NCBI GenBank assembly: GCA_902574995.1 | Contig: CACGPP010000007.1 | Coordinates: 1-61,241, forward strand | Direction of reading: 5' to 3' | Source of the DNA: an uncultured Alphaproteobacteria bacterium | GTDB lineage: Bacteria > Pseudomonadota > Alphaproteobacteria > HIMB59 | Length of the DNA: 61,241 nucleotides | Shown here: positions 8,544 through 16,684 of the stretch, in pieces | Layout: every line of letters begins with the position of its first letter | Numbering within the stretch: the first letter of the stretch is position 1 | Notes under the pieces: generated by a model | Seen by the model: only the letters and a program-made list of their open reading frames with translations | The model's database searches: none | What the model was told of the DNA's origin: nothing | Translations under genes and position numbers: made by a program

Positions 8544-9760
8544 TTATCCTGATAGTTAACTTTTAACATTAGTAACATACCCAATAGGAGTAGCACTATT
8601 GAAAATCCAAAACCTATACGTTGAGAGAATAAAAAAGTAATCGCTGCAGCACAAAGGGGTCCTAAAAAAGCCGTTGCTTTTCCTGAAAAAGTAAACATGC
8701 CAAATCCTAATCCCTGCATTTCATCAGGTATGAGTTTTGCCATAACAACTCTACTAGAACTTTGTAGAGGTCCTGAAAAAAAGGTACCTAATACTGCAAG
8801 AATAATAAACACAGTCGGATTAGTGTTTAATGACATGGAGATGATAATAGCGGAGAGCAATGTAAGAGAAGCTATAATAACTTTCTTATCGTTTTTGAAA
8901 AATATTCCAAAGAGGTAGCACCCAATTGCTCCACTAATATTACACAATATTGCTACTATTATAATTTTGCTGATTGATATCCCCATTACAGAAGTTCCAA
9001 AAATTCCAATTGTTGTCGTCACAATAATTAAACCATCCATGTAAAGCATTCTTGCGATTAAATACCTACCAGTATTTGTAAGACCATTATTCCATATCAA
9101 ATCTTTGATTGTGTGAGTTGTTTTATTTGGAATAACGTGTGCCTTTTGATTGAACTTAGTAAAAAACATTAAAGGAATACAAAATACTAAAAACCATAAA
9201 GATAGTATTAAATGCGAGAAGCGAATTGGGGTTTGGTTATCCTTATTCAATCCTAGGATATTTTCCTCGGGGAGTATAAAGAGGTAGAGAATTATTATAA
9301 GGACAAGCACCCCCCCTATGTATCCTGTTCCAAAACCAACTCCAGAGCTAAAAGTCAAATCTTTTGAGTAACAACTTTTTAAAGTTGCGTTATACAAACT
9401 ATTCGATGCTTCATAGCTAATACTTCCTAAAAATAATAAAAAAAGACAAAATAGAACATAATTTGAGTCCGGTAATACAAACCAAAAAGCAGCTATAGAT
9501 ATAATACAAATGATTGAAAAAAATCTTAAATACATTACGCGCCCATTATTCTTTGCATCAGATAATTTACCTATAAAGGGCATAATTAATGCAATTAAAA
9601 TCCCCGATACACCAATAATTAGTTGCCATAATGCAGTCCCTGTTTGTTGATTTTCAATGACATTATTAACAAAGTAACTAGACGTTAAAGTTGTAATTAT
9701 AATCATGGGAAATACAGAATTTCCAAAATCGTAAAAAGAAAATGATAAAAGTTTTTTCAT
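8540..9760 (-). CDS. MFS transporter, UMF1/Atg22-like family
   Basis: The 406-residue protein has about 12 membrane helices. The N-terminal YDFGNSVF matches the YDWANSAF/Y signature of the Atg22-like UMF1 family. The cytoplasmic loop GKLSDAKNNGR is the MFS loop 2-3 motif, and GFGMFTFSGKATAFLGPL is a second family hallmark. UMF1-type proteins are efflux or uptake carriers of uncertain substrate. The start ATG overlaps the upstream regulator stop by four bases (ATGA), so the two form an operon controlled by the operators at 10280-10319. The stop codon overlaps that of the opposing 306-aa gene. Confidence 0.85.
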   Translation of the reverse strand: MKKLLSFSFYDFGNSVFPMIIITTLTSSYFVNNVIENQQTGTALWQLIIGVSGILIALIMPFIGKLSDAKNNGRVMYLRFFSIICIISIAAFWFVLPDSNYVLFCLFLLFLGSISYEASNSLYNATLKSCYSKDLTFSSGVGFGTGYIGGVLVLIIILYLFILPEENILGLNKDNQTPIRFSHLILSLWFLVFCIPLMFFTKFNQKAHVIPNKTTHTIKDLIWNNGLTNTGRYLIARMLYMDGLIIVTTTIGIFGTSVMGISISKIIIVAILCNISGAIGCYLFGIFFKNDKKVIIASLTLLSAIIISMSLNTNPTVFIILAVLGTFFSGPLQSSSRVVMAKLIPDEMQGLGFGMFTFSGKATAFLGPLCAAAITFLFSQRIGFGFSIVLLLLGMLLMLKVNYQDN

Positions 9761-10260
9761 TTTAATTTTTTGATTAAATTTACTCCTGATACTTCTTCAA
9801 CGAACTTTACTTCATTTAGATTAGAGACTAGTCGTGCAAGCTCTTTGGTAGTTACTTCACCAAACCCACCCATTATTTTTGTATAATTTTCTCCTAATAT
9901 AATTCCACTACTCTCATCTTTTGCTAATAATTGAAAGTCAATTAATTTTTGAACACGTCTTCGGATACTTTCTTTAGGTTGAGATAAAATGTTGGCAATA
10001 CTTAATATTGATAGCTTAGAACCTTTGAAATATTTTTTTATTTCATCAGAGGACATTCCCTTTAGTTCTTCCAGTGATTTAGTGTCAGAGGAGTTAATCT
10101 TATACAGCCAATTAGCGGCAACCGTATTTAGAGTCATTAACTCATCAATGTTTATTCCCAATTCACTAACTCTTTTGTAATAGCTGGTAACAGTCATAAG
10201 CCAAGCATAGGCTGCTTTACTGTAAGTTGATTTTTGATCAGAATCTTTTTTTGTGTTCAT
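9757..10260 (-). CDS. Probable winged-helix transcriptional regulator
   Basis: The protein has 167 residues and no membrane segment. Residues about 85-125 (SILSIANILSQPKESIRRRV, followed by QKLIDFQLL and a beta hairpin) read as a winged helix: a helix-turn-helix with basic recognition helix and wing. The flanking helices look like a dimerisation domain. I cannot assign it to a named family with confidence (MarR/IclR-like fold at most). It is the first gene of an operon with the MFS transporter and sits next to two dyad-symmetric operators, the usual arrangement of a local self-regulating repressor of an efflux gene. That role is inferred. Confidence 0.65.
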   Translation of the reverse strand: MNTKKDSDQKSTYSKAAYAWLMTVTSYYKRVSELGINIDELMTLNTVAANWLYKINSSDTKSLEELKGMSSDEIKKYFKGSKLSILSIANILSQPKESIRRRVQKLIDFQLLAKDESSGIILGENYTKIMGGFGEVTTKELARLVSNLNEVKFVEEVSGVNLIKKLK

Positions 10261-10279
10261 TTTAAATTAATATAATATT

Positions 10280-10298
10280 AAAACCTAAAATGGGTTTT
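10280..10298. promoter_or_regulatory. Operator O1, dyad-symmetric 19-mer
   Basis: AAAACC-taaaatg-GGTTTT is an inverted repeat with six-base arms. It agrees with O2 (10301-10319) at 16 of 19 positions. It lies 20 bases before the regulator start and would overlap the -35 region of a minus-strand promoter whose -10 could be the TATTAT-like stretch at about 10268-10280. Confidence 0.65.
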
Positions 10299-10300
10299 CT

Positions 10301-10319
10301 ACAACCCAAAATGGGTTGT
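10301..10319. promoter_or_regulatory. Operator O2, perfect dyad 19-mer
   Basis: ACAACCCA-aaa-TGGGTTGT is a perfect inverted repeat with eight-base arms. Its centre is 21 bp from the centre of O1, two helical turns, so two dimers would bind the same face. It overlaps TTGTCA (10316-10321), a possible -35 box for the plus-strand gene at 10381, followed 15 bases later by TAAAAT (10337-10342). Confidence 0.7.
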
Positions 10320-10380
10320 CAAACAGTAAAAATTTTTAAAATTATCTATTTTTTGTTGAAAATATTAATAAAATTGAAAT

Positions 10381-10725
10381 ATGCCAAAATTTATAAGTGT
10401 TGTTAAGTTTGTAGTCAAAGAGGGAGAGGTTGAAAATTTTACAGCCTCGATGAAAAAATTTGTGAACCCTGATGGTGTGATCTTTAGAAAAGTCATCAAA
10501 ACAGGAGACCGTTCCTATTGCAGTGTGGTGGAGTGGATTGACGAGAATAGTTTAGCGAAAGCTCGTCAGCAGATGATCGCATACTTGGATACAGTGAGAG
10601 ATTTATTAGAAGAGATTAGCCCTGAGCTAGGTGTTACTGATCCTGCATCTGGTCCAGTAATAATAGATGAGCAAGGACTCGTCACAAGTCCTGGTGGAAC
10701 TATTTCAGGAAAAATTAAAACTTAA
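10381..10725 (+). CDS. Small dimeric alpha/beta-barrel (ABM-like) protein
   Basis: The 114-residue soluble protein begins with a beta strand (KFISVVKFVVKEGEVENF), a helix, then FRKVIKTGDRSYCSVVEWID and a second helix (ARQQMIAYLDTVRDLLEEIS). This is the ferredoxin-like pattern of antibiotic-biosynthesis-monooxygenase/dimeric alpha-beta-barrel proteins. The C-terminal 30 residues are an extra tail (GPVIIDEQGLVTSPGG). Members of the superfamily act on small organic molecules or heme, but the substrate here is unknown. It is transcribed away from the regulator/MFS pair and shares their operator region, so all three may answer to the same ligand. Fold call moderate, function open. Confidence 0.6.
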   Translation: MPKFISVVKFVVKEGEVENFTASMKKFVNPDGVIFRKVIKTGDRSYCSVVEWIDENSLAKARQQMIAYLDTVRDLLEEISPELGVTDPASGPVIIDEQGLVTSPGGTISGKIKT

Positions 10726-10742
10726 TTAACTTTTACTAATTT

Positions 10743-11651
10743 TTAAATTGGTCTTGGGTCGTCAAGATCAGCATGACGATATGCTGATGTTACGGTATTT
10801 CTTAGTAAACATGCTATAGTCATCGGTCCAACCCCTCCTGGTACGGGGGTGATTTTAGAGGCTTTCTCTGATGCACTTTCAAAATCAACATCACCAACTA
10901 TTTTACTTCCTTCACTCCCATCTTCTTTTGTAATTGAAATTCGATTGATACCAACATCAATTACAACAGCACCATCTTTTAACCATTTTGAGTCAATCAT
11001 CTCAGCTCTTCCTATGGCTGCAACAATGATATCTGCTTGTGAACAAACTTTTTCAATTTCTTTTGTTTTGGAGTGTACCACTGTAACTGTACATGACTCT
11101 TCGATTAAAAGTTGTGACATAGGCTTACCCACTATGTTAGATCTACCAATCACAACAGCACTTTTACCTTTTAAATCTTCTACATGACTCTTCAAAAGAA
11201 GAAGAGAACCCAAAGGTGTGCATGGGATAAAAGCTTTTTTTAACATATCACCTCCGATGGAAAGCCTTCCTGCATTTATAGCGTGAAAACCATCAACATC
11301 TTTTTCTACAACAATAGCATCAATCACTTTTCTCTCATCAATCTGTTGAGGCAAAGGTAATTGAACTAGAATACCATGAACAGAGCTATCATTGTTAAGC
11401 TCATCAATTAATTTCAATAATGTCTTTTGATCTGTACTTGCTTCTAATTTGAAATCTTTAGTTTTAATATTACATTCTGCAGCCATTTTTGTCTTTTGAC
11501 CTACATAAACCTTACTAGCTGGATTTTCTCCTACAAGAACCACTGCTAAACAGGGATCTACTTGTTTTTGAGAGATTAATTTGTCTGAGTCCTCTTTTAC
11601 CTCAGCTCTTATTTTTGCTGCAAAAGCTTTTCCATCAATTAAATCTGCCAT
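10743..11651 (-). CDS. folD: Bifunctional methylenetetrahydrofolate dehydrogenase/cyclohydrolase FolD
   Basis: FolD interconverts 5,10-methylene-, methenyl- and 10-formyl-tetrahydrofolate in the cytoplasm. Visible hallmarks are YVGQKTKMA with the catalytic Tyr/Lys, QLPLPQQID, the PCTPLG loop, the NADP-binding VIGRSNIVGKPMSQLL and the C-terminal TPVPGGVGPMTIACLLRNT. The frame extends to an ATG at 11693, but ATG 11651 (MADLIDGKAFA) has AAGGAG nine bases upstream and removes an overlap with the neighbouring yggT, so it is chosen. The length of 302 residues is normal. Confidence 0.95.
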   Translation of the reverse strand: MADLIDGKAFAAKIRAEVKEDSDKLISQKQVDPCLAVVLVGENPASKVYVGQKTKMAAECNIKTKDFKLEASTDQKTLLKLIDELNNDSSVHGILVQLPLPQQIDERKVIDAIVVEKDVDGFHAINAGRLSIGGDMLKKAFIPCTPLGSLLLLKSHVEDLKGKSAVVIGRSNIVGKPMSQLLIEESCTVTVVHSKTKEIEKVCSQADIIVAAIGRAEMIDSKWLKDGAVVIDVGINRISITKEDGSEGSKIVGDVDFESASEKASKITPVPGGVGPMTIACLLRNTVTSAYRHADLDDPRPI

Positions 11652-11670
11652 TTTTTTATTCTCCTTTTCA

Positions 11671-11955
11671 TTATCCTCTTGGCCAATACTCAATCAGTAA
11701 ATCTTTAAACAAGTATATAATCAGTATTAAAAGCACTGGTGAAATATCTAAGCCGCCTAAGTTTGGTAAATATCTTCTTATATAATTTAGGGGAGGGTCA
11801 GTTAGTTTTTTAAAACTTTCAAAAACTCGCCACAAAAAAATATTTTGACTATTTAATATGTTAAAATGAAACAACCAAGACACGACTACATAAAAGAACA
11901 CAATAAGTGTATAAAAGTCTAGTAGTCTTACTAAGAACAGTAGTAATGAATTCAC
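11671..11955 (-). CDS. YggT family membrane protein
   Basis: The 94-residue protein has two hydrophobic segments (LLLFLVRLLDFYTLIVFFYVV and LDISPVLLILIIYLF) separated by a loop containing the family pattern DPPLNYIRRYLPNLGGLDISP. YggT proteins are small inner-membrane proteins of unsettled function, linked in some bacteria to osmotic or division processes and often near pyrroline-carboxylate reductase or folD-like genes. It precedes folD on the same strand with a 19-base gap. Family call is firm. Confidence 0.88.
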   Translation of the reverse strand: MNSLLLFLVRLLDFYTLIVFFYVVVSWLFHFNILNSQNIFLWRVFESFKKLTDPPLNYIRRYLPNLGGLDISPVLLILIIYLFKDLLIEYWPRG

Positions 11956-11977
11956 TGTGATAAATTATAAAAAATAA

Positions 11978-12742
11978 TTATTCGCGTCTATTAAATAAGA
12001 AATTTCTACAACGCTCTGATTGGGGATTTGTGAAAACTGTGTCAGGATGTCCTTCCTCTTCCACAAGACCATCGTGAAGAAAAATAACTTTATTTGAAAC
12101 TTTTCTAGCAAACTCCATCTCATGAGTTACAACTAACATTGTTTTTCCCTGTTCAGCTAAATTACGTATAACAGATAAGACCTCATCTACTAATTCTGGA
12201 TCAAGAGATGACGTCGGTTCATCAAATAATAATATCTCTGGAGAAATGGCAAGAGCCCTTGCTATTGCTGCCCTTTGTTGCTGCCCTCCTGATAGATTAG
12301 AGGGATATTCTTTTGCCTTTTCTTCAATCCCAACTTTTTTTAATAGAACCATTGCCTGTTCTTCAGCAATATCCTTATCTATTCCTAAAACATTAACAGG
12401 AGCCTCTGTAATGTTGTCTAAGATATTCATGTGTGACCATAGATTGAAACTTTGAAAAACCATACCTAATTTTTTTCTAATCAAAGTAATTTTCGATTGT
12501 AAATTTTTACTAGGTTTTTTTAAATTCTCATTGTTGCAGTTGATGATTTCACCACAAACATTTACAGTTCCACTATCAGGCGTTTCAAGAAAATTTACAC
12601 AGCGAAGCATAGTACTTTTTCCTGAACCAGAACTTCCAATAATACTTACAACATCTCCTTTATTGGCAATAAGATTAATGCCTTTTAAAACTTTATTATC
12701 ACCAAATTGTTTCTCTAACTGATTTAGCTCAAGTATGTTCAT
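11978..12742 (-). CDS. Polar amino acid ABC transporter, ATP-binding protein
   Basis: The 254-residue ATPase has Walker A GSSGSGKST (36-44), signature LSGGQQQ (150-156), Walker B LLFDEP (171-176) and a switch His in VVTHEMEFA. The insert before LGMVFQSFNLW and the ending are those of the GlnQ/HisP/ArtP group that energises polar amino acid importers. It lies in a different transcription unit from the two permeases at 15818-17529 and the binding protein at 13898, with two bactofilin genes in between, but no other partner is visible. It is therefore probably the ATPase of that importer. Confidence 0.9.
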   Translation of the reverse strand: MNILELNQLEKQFGDNKVLKGINLIANKGDVVSIIGSSGSGKSTMLRCVNFLETPDSGTVNVCGEIINCNNENLKKPSKNLQSKITLIRKKLGMVFQSFNLWSHMNILDNITEAPVNVLGIDKDIAEEQAMVLLKKVGIEEKAKEYPSNLSGGQQQRAAIARALAISPEILLFDEPTSSLDPELVDEVLSVIRNLAEQGKTMLVVTHEMEFARKVSNKVIFLHDGLVEEEGHPDTVFTNPQSERCRNFLFNRRE

Positions 12743-12931
12743 AATTTAGTAATATTTCATTTTTTTGATTTCAAAGATATTGCTAAAAAAGATTAGATTT
12801 AAAAGTTAATTTATAAATTTATATCAAATTTATAAAAATAAGATTTATTAATTCTAAAAACCTAATCAATTCAATGTTTTTAGAAAATAATTTAGATTTT
12901 ATGAATATTTAGATTGTGTTAGGATAACTAT

Positions 12932-13405
12932 ATGGATGAAAATAGTACTGATATGGATGAAAATAATACCGAGTCAGTAGGTGACGAAATTCAATCTACT
13001 CCAATAGATAATGATTCTAAAGCTGTTAACATAGGTTCTGGCGTTAGAGTTGATGGACGAATAGAGGGAGCAGAAACTTCTGACATTTCTGGAACTCTTA
13101 CTGGAACATTAAAATCTTCAAATATTAATATTAATAGTAAAGGTGTTTTTAGTGGAGACATGTCAGGTCAAGAGATAACTATCTCTGGAAGTGTAGATGG
13201 TGAGATAAATTCAGAGGATTATTTGATCGTCAACAATTCTGCAAATATCAAAGGAGTAATTGAATATGCCTCATTACAAGTAAGTTATGGTGCCAGAATT
13301 CAGGGCACTTTAAGACATAGAGGTAGTGTCCAATCTTATTCACCAGTTTCTACTGATGAAGTTAAAGAAGATGAGATTAATGAAAACCATGAGGGTGATC
13401 AATAA
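12932..13405 (+). CDS. Bactofilin family protein (first of two)
   Basis: The 157-residue protein has a disordered acidic N-terminus and a DUF583/bactofilin right-handed beta-helix core from about residue 35 to 135 (GSGVRVDGRIEGAETSDISG, GVFSGDMSGQEITISGSVDGEI). Bactofilins polymerise into membrane-associated filaments that scaffold wall enzymes, stalks or chromosome machinery. The first codons are duplicated (MDENSTDMDENNTES), giving a second possible start at 12953. The TAATG junction overlaps the second bactofilin by one base. Confidence 0.88.
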   Translation: MDENSTDMDENNTESVGDEIQSTPIDNDSKAVNIGSGVRVDGRIEGAETSDISGTLTGTLKSSNININSKGVFSGDMSGQEITISGSVDGEINSEDYLIVNNSANIKGVIEYASLQVSYGARIQGTLRHRGSVQSYSPVSTDEVKEDEINENHEGDQ

Positions 13406-13785
13406 TGGCATTATTTGGATCTAGTGAAAAAAAACCTGAAGTAAAAACTGAATTTATGTTTGATACTGAGAGCACTATTAATCAATCAACTTTAGCAAAA
13501 GATATAAAAATAAATGGTTCTCTCGAGTCTACAGACTATATAGATTTCTCTGGTCATTTAACGGGTACTTTAAAGTCATCAACCATTAATTTAAAACCAG
13601 GTTCTTATGTTAAGGGAACTATTACTGCTGATACTATTACAGTCGAGGGCGAAGTTGACGGAGACATTCAAGCTAAAGATATATATATTAAGTCAACAGC
13701 AAAAATTAAGGGAAATATTCGCTATCAAAATATTGATATTCAAAATGGTAGTATAATCAACGCAGATTTGTTCTATTCATCATAA
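13405..13785 (+). CDS. Bactofilin family protein (second of two)
   Basis: The 126-residue protein has the same bactofilin core (GSLESTDYIDFSGHLTGTLK, GSYVKGTITADTITVEGEVDGDIQ) with shorter termini. An N-terminal hydrophobic stretch (MALFGSS) and a terminal YSS are the only flanks. It is translationally coupled to the first bactofilin through TAATG. The two are clearly paralogous but diverged outside the core, which suggests co-assembling filament subunits as in BacA/BacB pairs of alphaproteobacteria; co-assembly is inferred. Confidence 0.88.
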   Translation: MALFGSSEKKPEVKTEFMFDTESTINQSTLAKDIKINGSLESTDYIDFSGHLTGTLKSSTINLKPGSYVKGTITADTITVEGEVDGDIQAKDIYIKSTAKIKGNIRYQNIDIQNGSIINADLFYSS

Positions 13786-13897
13786 TTAATTAAATATTCT
13801 AAGCGTTTCTATAAAAAGTTTATCTATTTGCTCTATTTTAGTTTATATTTTAGTAAGTATTTATTCGAAGTAATAGAGGAAGAACAAGGAGAAAATT

Positions 13898-14620
13898 ATG
13901 AAAAAAATAATACTATCAGTATTTACTGCGCTCTTTTTAGTCAGTTCTGCTTTTGCTGAAACAGTAAGAATGGGCACAGAAGGTGCTTATCCTCCATATA
14001 ATTTTATTAACGATAATGGCGAAGTTGATGGTTTCGAAAAAGATGTTGGAGACATGCTTTGTATTCGTGCAAATCTAGATTGCGTTTGGGTTATAAACGA
14101 GTGGGACTCTATCATCCCTAATTTAGTGTCTGGTAATTACGATACGATTATTGCCGGTATGTCAATAACAGCAGAGCGTGATGAGGTGATAGACTTTACA
14201 CAAGATTATTTTCCACCATCTCCATCAGTATACATGGGAATGAGCGGATCAGATATTGATGTAGATAGTGCAGTTATTGCTGCTCAAACTGCAACTATTC
14301 AGGCAGGTTATGTTGCTGAAAGTGGAGCAACATTAGTTGAGTTTGCAACAGCAGAAGAAACAATATCTGCAGTGCAAAACGGTGAAGCTGATGCTGTCTT
14401 AGCAGATGGTGATTACCTTGCATCTATTATTGCAGAGTCAAACGGTGAATTTGCAAATATAGGAGAAGTCTCAATCGGCGGCGGTGTTGGAATGGGTATC
14501 CGTGAATCTGATACAGAGTTAAAAGCCAAAATGAACGCAGCTATTAGCTCAATGAAAGATGACGGATCACTAAATGCACTTATTAAAAAGTGGTTTGGTT
14601 TTGAAGCCGCAACTTTTTAA
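13898..14620 (+). CDS. Polar amino acid ABC transporter substrate-binding protein
   Basis: The 240-residue periplasmic protein has a clear signal peptide (MKKIILSVFTALFLVSSAFA, cleavage before ET). The bacterial extracellular solute-binding family 3 pattern follows: MGTEGAYPPYNFIN, GFEKDVGDMLC, WDSIIPNLVSGNYDTIIAGM, SITAERDEVIDFTQ. The Arg in TAERDEV and the Asp in VLADGDY are expected ligand contacts for amino acid carboxylate and amino groups. A Shine-Dalgarno AAGGAG precedes ATG. A strong terminator follows, so most transcripts stop here and the permeases downstream are made at a lower level. Confidence 0.93.
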   Translation: MKKIILSVFTALFLVSSAFAETVRMGTEGAYPPYNFINDNGEVDGFEKDVGDMLCIRANLDCVWVINEWDSIIPNLVSGNYDTIIAGMSITAERDEVIDFTQDYFPPSPSVYMGMSGSDIDVDSAVIAAQTATIQAGYVAESGATLVEFATAEETISAVQNGEADAVLADGDYLASIIAESNGEFANIGEVSIGGGVGMGIRESDTELKAKMNAAISSMKDDGSLNALIKKWFGFEAATF

Positions 14621-14645
14621 GATTATTTAATTTAAATTACATAAT

Positions 14646-14676
14646 AAGAGGACGTTACATCCGTCCTCTTTTTTTT
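14646..14676 (+). terminator. Rho-independent terminator after the amino acid binding protein
   Basis: AAGAGGACG (14646-14654) pairs perfectly with CGTCCTCTT (14662-14670) around a seven-base loop, followed by a run of eight T. It separates the abundant binding protein from the oxidase and permeases. Confidence 0.93.
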
Positions 14677-14730
14677 CTTTATAATATTTACTCAAGAAAC
14701 ACTGAAACATAATATAAAATCCGTCTTATA

Positions 14731-15825
14731 ATGATTATAGTTGGGGCAGGAATTGTAGGTGCGTCCTTTGCCTACCATGCTTACAAAAATGGTGTAAATA
14801 AGATAACTGTTTTATCATCACATTTACCAGGTGATAGAAACCAAGCTACTTCAAATACTTGGGGTTGGGTGAATGGTTATGCCAGTAATGATAAAAGCTA
14901 TGCTAATTTTCGTTTGGCAAATTTGAATTACTGGCCAAAATTAATAAGTTATATTTCAAACTTAAATTATACATCAAAAGGAGCATTTATTTGGGATCAA
15001 GGAGAGAAAGAACTTCGAAAAACTATAAAACAGCATCAAGGCTGGGGGCAATCTGTAAAAATATCAACTAAATCTGAACTAAAAAAATATTTATTTAACT
15101 TAATAAATATACCACCTATGGCCGGCTTTGGTGCTGATGATTTAGCCATTGATGGTGTTAAAGCAACGAAAGAACTCTTCAAAGCTAGTGAGTCAAAAAT
15201 AATAAAAACTAAAGTAAAAGAGATAGTGTGTGAGAGCAACAATGTTATTGGTGTCAAAATCGATGATGAAATTATTTATGATGATGAGGTAATTATAACT
15301 GCTGGACTTGGCGCTTCTAAATTATTATCAACAATTAATATTCCTTTTGAAATGCATTCAAGCTTAGGTTTATTAGTTTATACAAAGCCATTACCCCCAT
15401 TATTAAAATACCCGATTACAGGTTTTAATTTTCATGCAAGACAAGATGACAAAGGAAGACTAATCATTGGTGGAAAGTTCGATGATGACTCAAGCCAAGA
15501 GGAAAATATTACAGGTGCTGCAAAAAAACTTATCCAAGACATGGCAGTCAGGCTTAACTATAATGGAAATATGATTTTAGATCATTTTACACTTGGCAAA
15601 CGACCTTTGCCAGTTGATGGAAGGCCTAAAATTGGACGCCTAATAAATCAAAAAGGTCAAAAATTAAATGGTATATATTTAGCAGTTATGCATTCAGGTA
15701 TAACTAATGCACCTTTGGCTGGTAAGTTTGGTATAGATGAGATTTTATCAGGAAAAAGAAATTATTTAATAAGAGATTTTTCACCTCAAAAAACAGATAA
15801 ACAAGAGGAATTTCCAAATGTTTAG
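14731..15825 (+). CDS. FAD-dependent oxidoreductase, DAO (D-amino acid/glycine oxidase) family
   Basis: The N-terminus MIIVGAGIVGASFAYHA is the FAD-binding GxGxxG Rossmann motif. The DAO-family middle follows (GAFIWDQGEKEL, AIDGVKATKELF, VIITAGLGASKLLS) and the C-terminal FAD closure reads PVDGRPKIGRL...GIYLAVMHSGIT. Enzymes of this family oxidise the C-N bond of D-amino acids, glycine, sarcosine or N-methylated amino acids. It overlaps the first permease gene by eight bases, which ties it to import of its probable substrate. The start ATG lies at the very first codon of the FAD motif with no Shine-Dalgarno, so the transcript may be leaderless or the true start further upstream. Confidence 0.85.
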   Translation: MIIVGAGIVGASFAYHAYKNGVNKITVLSSHLPGDRNQATSNTWGWVNGYASNDKSYANFRLANLNYWPKLISYISNLNYTSKGAFIWDQGEKELRKTIKQHQGWGQSVKISTKSELKKYLFNLINIPPMAGFGADDLAIDGVKATKELFKASESKIIKTKVKEIVCESNNVIGVKIDDEIIYDDEVIITAGLGASKLLSTINIPFEMHSSLGLLVYTKPLPPLLKYPITGFNFHARQDDKGRLIIGGKFDDDSSQEENITGAAKKLIQDMAVRLNYNGNMILDHFTLGKRPLPVDGRPKIGRLINQKGQKLNGIYLAVMHSGITNAPLAGKFGIDEILSGKRNYLIRDFSPQKTDKQEEFPNV

Positions 15826-16684
15826 TTATTGTGTGGATCCTAAAACTTTAGAAGGATTAATGTGGTTATCATGTTATGTCACTACAGCAAAACATATGTC
15901 ATTTTATTTTTCTTTTTTAGTTGTTATGGGTTTGCTTTCTTTGGCTGCTCCATTGGCAATGGCATTTGGTTTTGCAGGCGCTACTGCTTCAAGATCTACC
16001 TTTAGAATTATTCGCTCTTTAGGAAAAGGGTACCTTGCTATGATAAGGGGCATTCCAGATATTGTTTTCTTTTTATTCATTCCAATTGCACTTGATCAAG
16101 CATTTGAATATTTGCGTCATAAAGTTTTATGTTCTGATGTTACTGAGCCAATTAGGCAAGGTAATGATTTTGTCGTTTGTACAGCTGCGAAACTTCCTTT
16201 AAACACTGCTAGCGAGTGGGTGCACGATATTTATGGATTTTCTTTAGCTTTACTTGCTTTTGGATTTGTTTTTGGAGCTTTTGCTGGCAACGTTTTGTCT
16301 GGAGCTATGGCTGCAGTTCCAAAATCTCAAATAGAAACAGGCGAGGCTTACGGCTTTTCTCAAAGTCAAATTTTTAGAAGAATTCTCATACCGCAAATGT
16401 GGATTTATGCCTTACCAGGTCTATCCAATTTGTGGATGATTTTAATTAAAGCAACTCCACTTCTATTTCTTCTTGGCATTGAAGATATAGTTTACTGGGC
16501 TAAAGAATTAGGTGGAATAAAGACTGGTGTATATGAATATCCTCATCCCGATTGGCGAGCATGGTATTTTGGAGTACTTATGATTTTTTATTTATCATTA
16601 ACTTACTTGTCACAATCTGTATTAGACAAAATATCAGCTCGTCTTTCTCAAGGTCAAGCTACTATGGCAGGTAAGGCTGGTTAA
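15818..16684 (+). CDS. Polar amino acid ABC transporter permease (first)
   Basis: The 288-residue membrane protein has about five to six helices and the ABC permease EAA-type loop ETGEAYGFSQSQIFRRILIP, which docks to the ATPase. The segment GYLAMIRGIPDIVFFLFIPI is the conserved substrate-path region of HisM/HisQ-like permeases (usually RGTPLLVQLF). An insert (VLCSDVTEPIRQGNDFVVC) with two Cys sits between helices on the periplasmic side. It overlaps the oxidase upstream by eight bases and the second permease by one (TAATG). Confidence 0.92.
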   Translation: MFSYCVDPKTLEGLMWLSCYVTTAKHMSFYFSFLVVMGLLSLAAPLAMAFGFAGATASRSTFRIIRSLGKGYLAMIRGIPDIVFFLFIPIALDQAFEYLRHKVLCSDVTEPIRQGNDFVVCTAAKLPLNTASEWVHDIYGFSLALLAFGFVFGAFAGNVLSGAMAAVPKSQIETGEAYGFSQSQIFRRILIPQMWIYALPGLSNLWMILIKATPLLFLLGIEDIVYWAKELGGIKTGVYEYPHPDWRAWYFGVLMIFYLSLTYLSQSVLDKISARLSQGQATMAGKAG

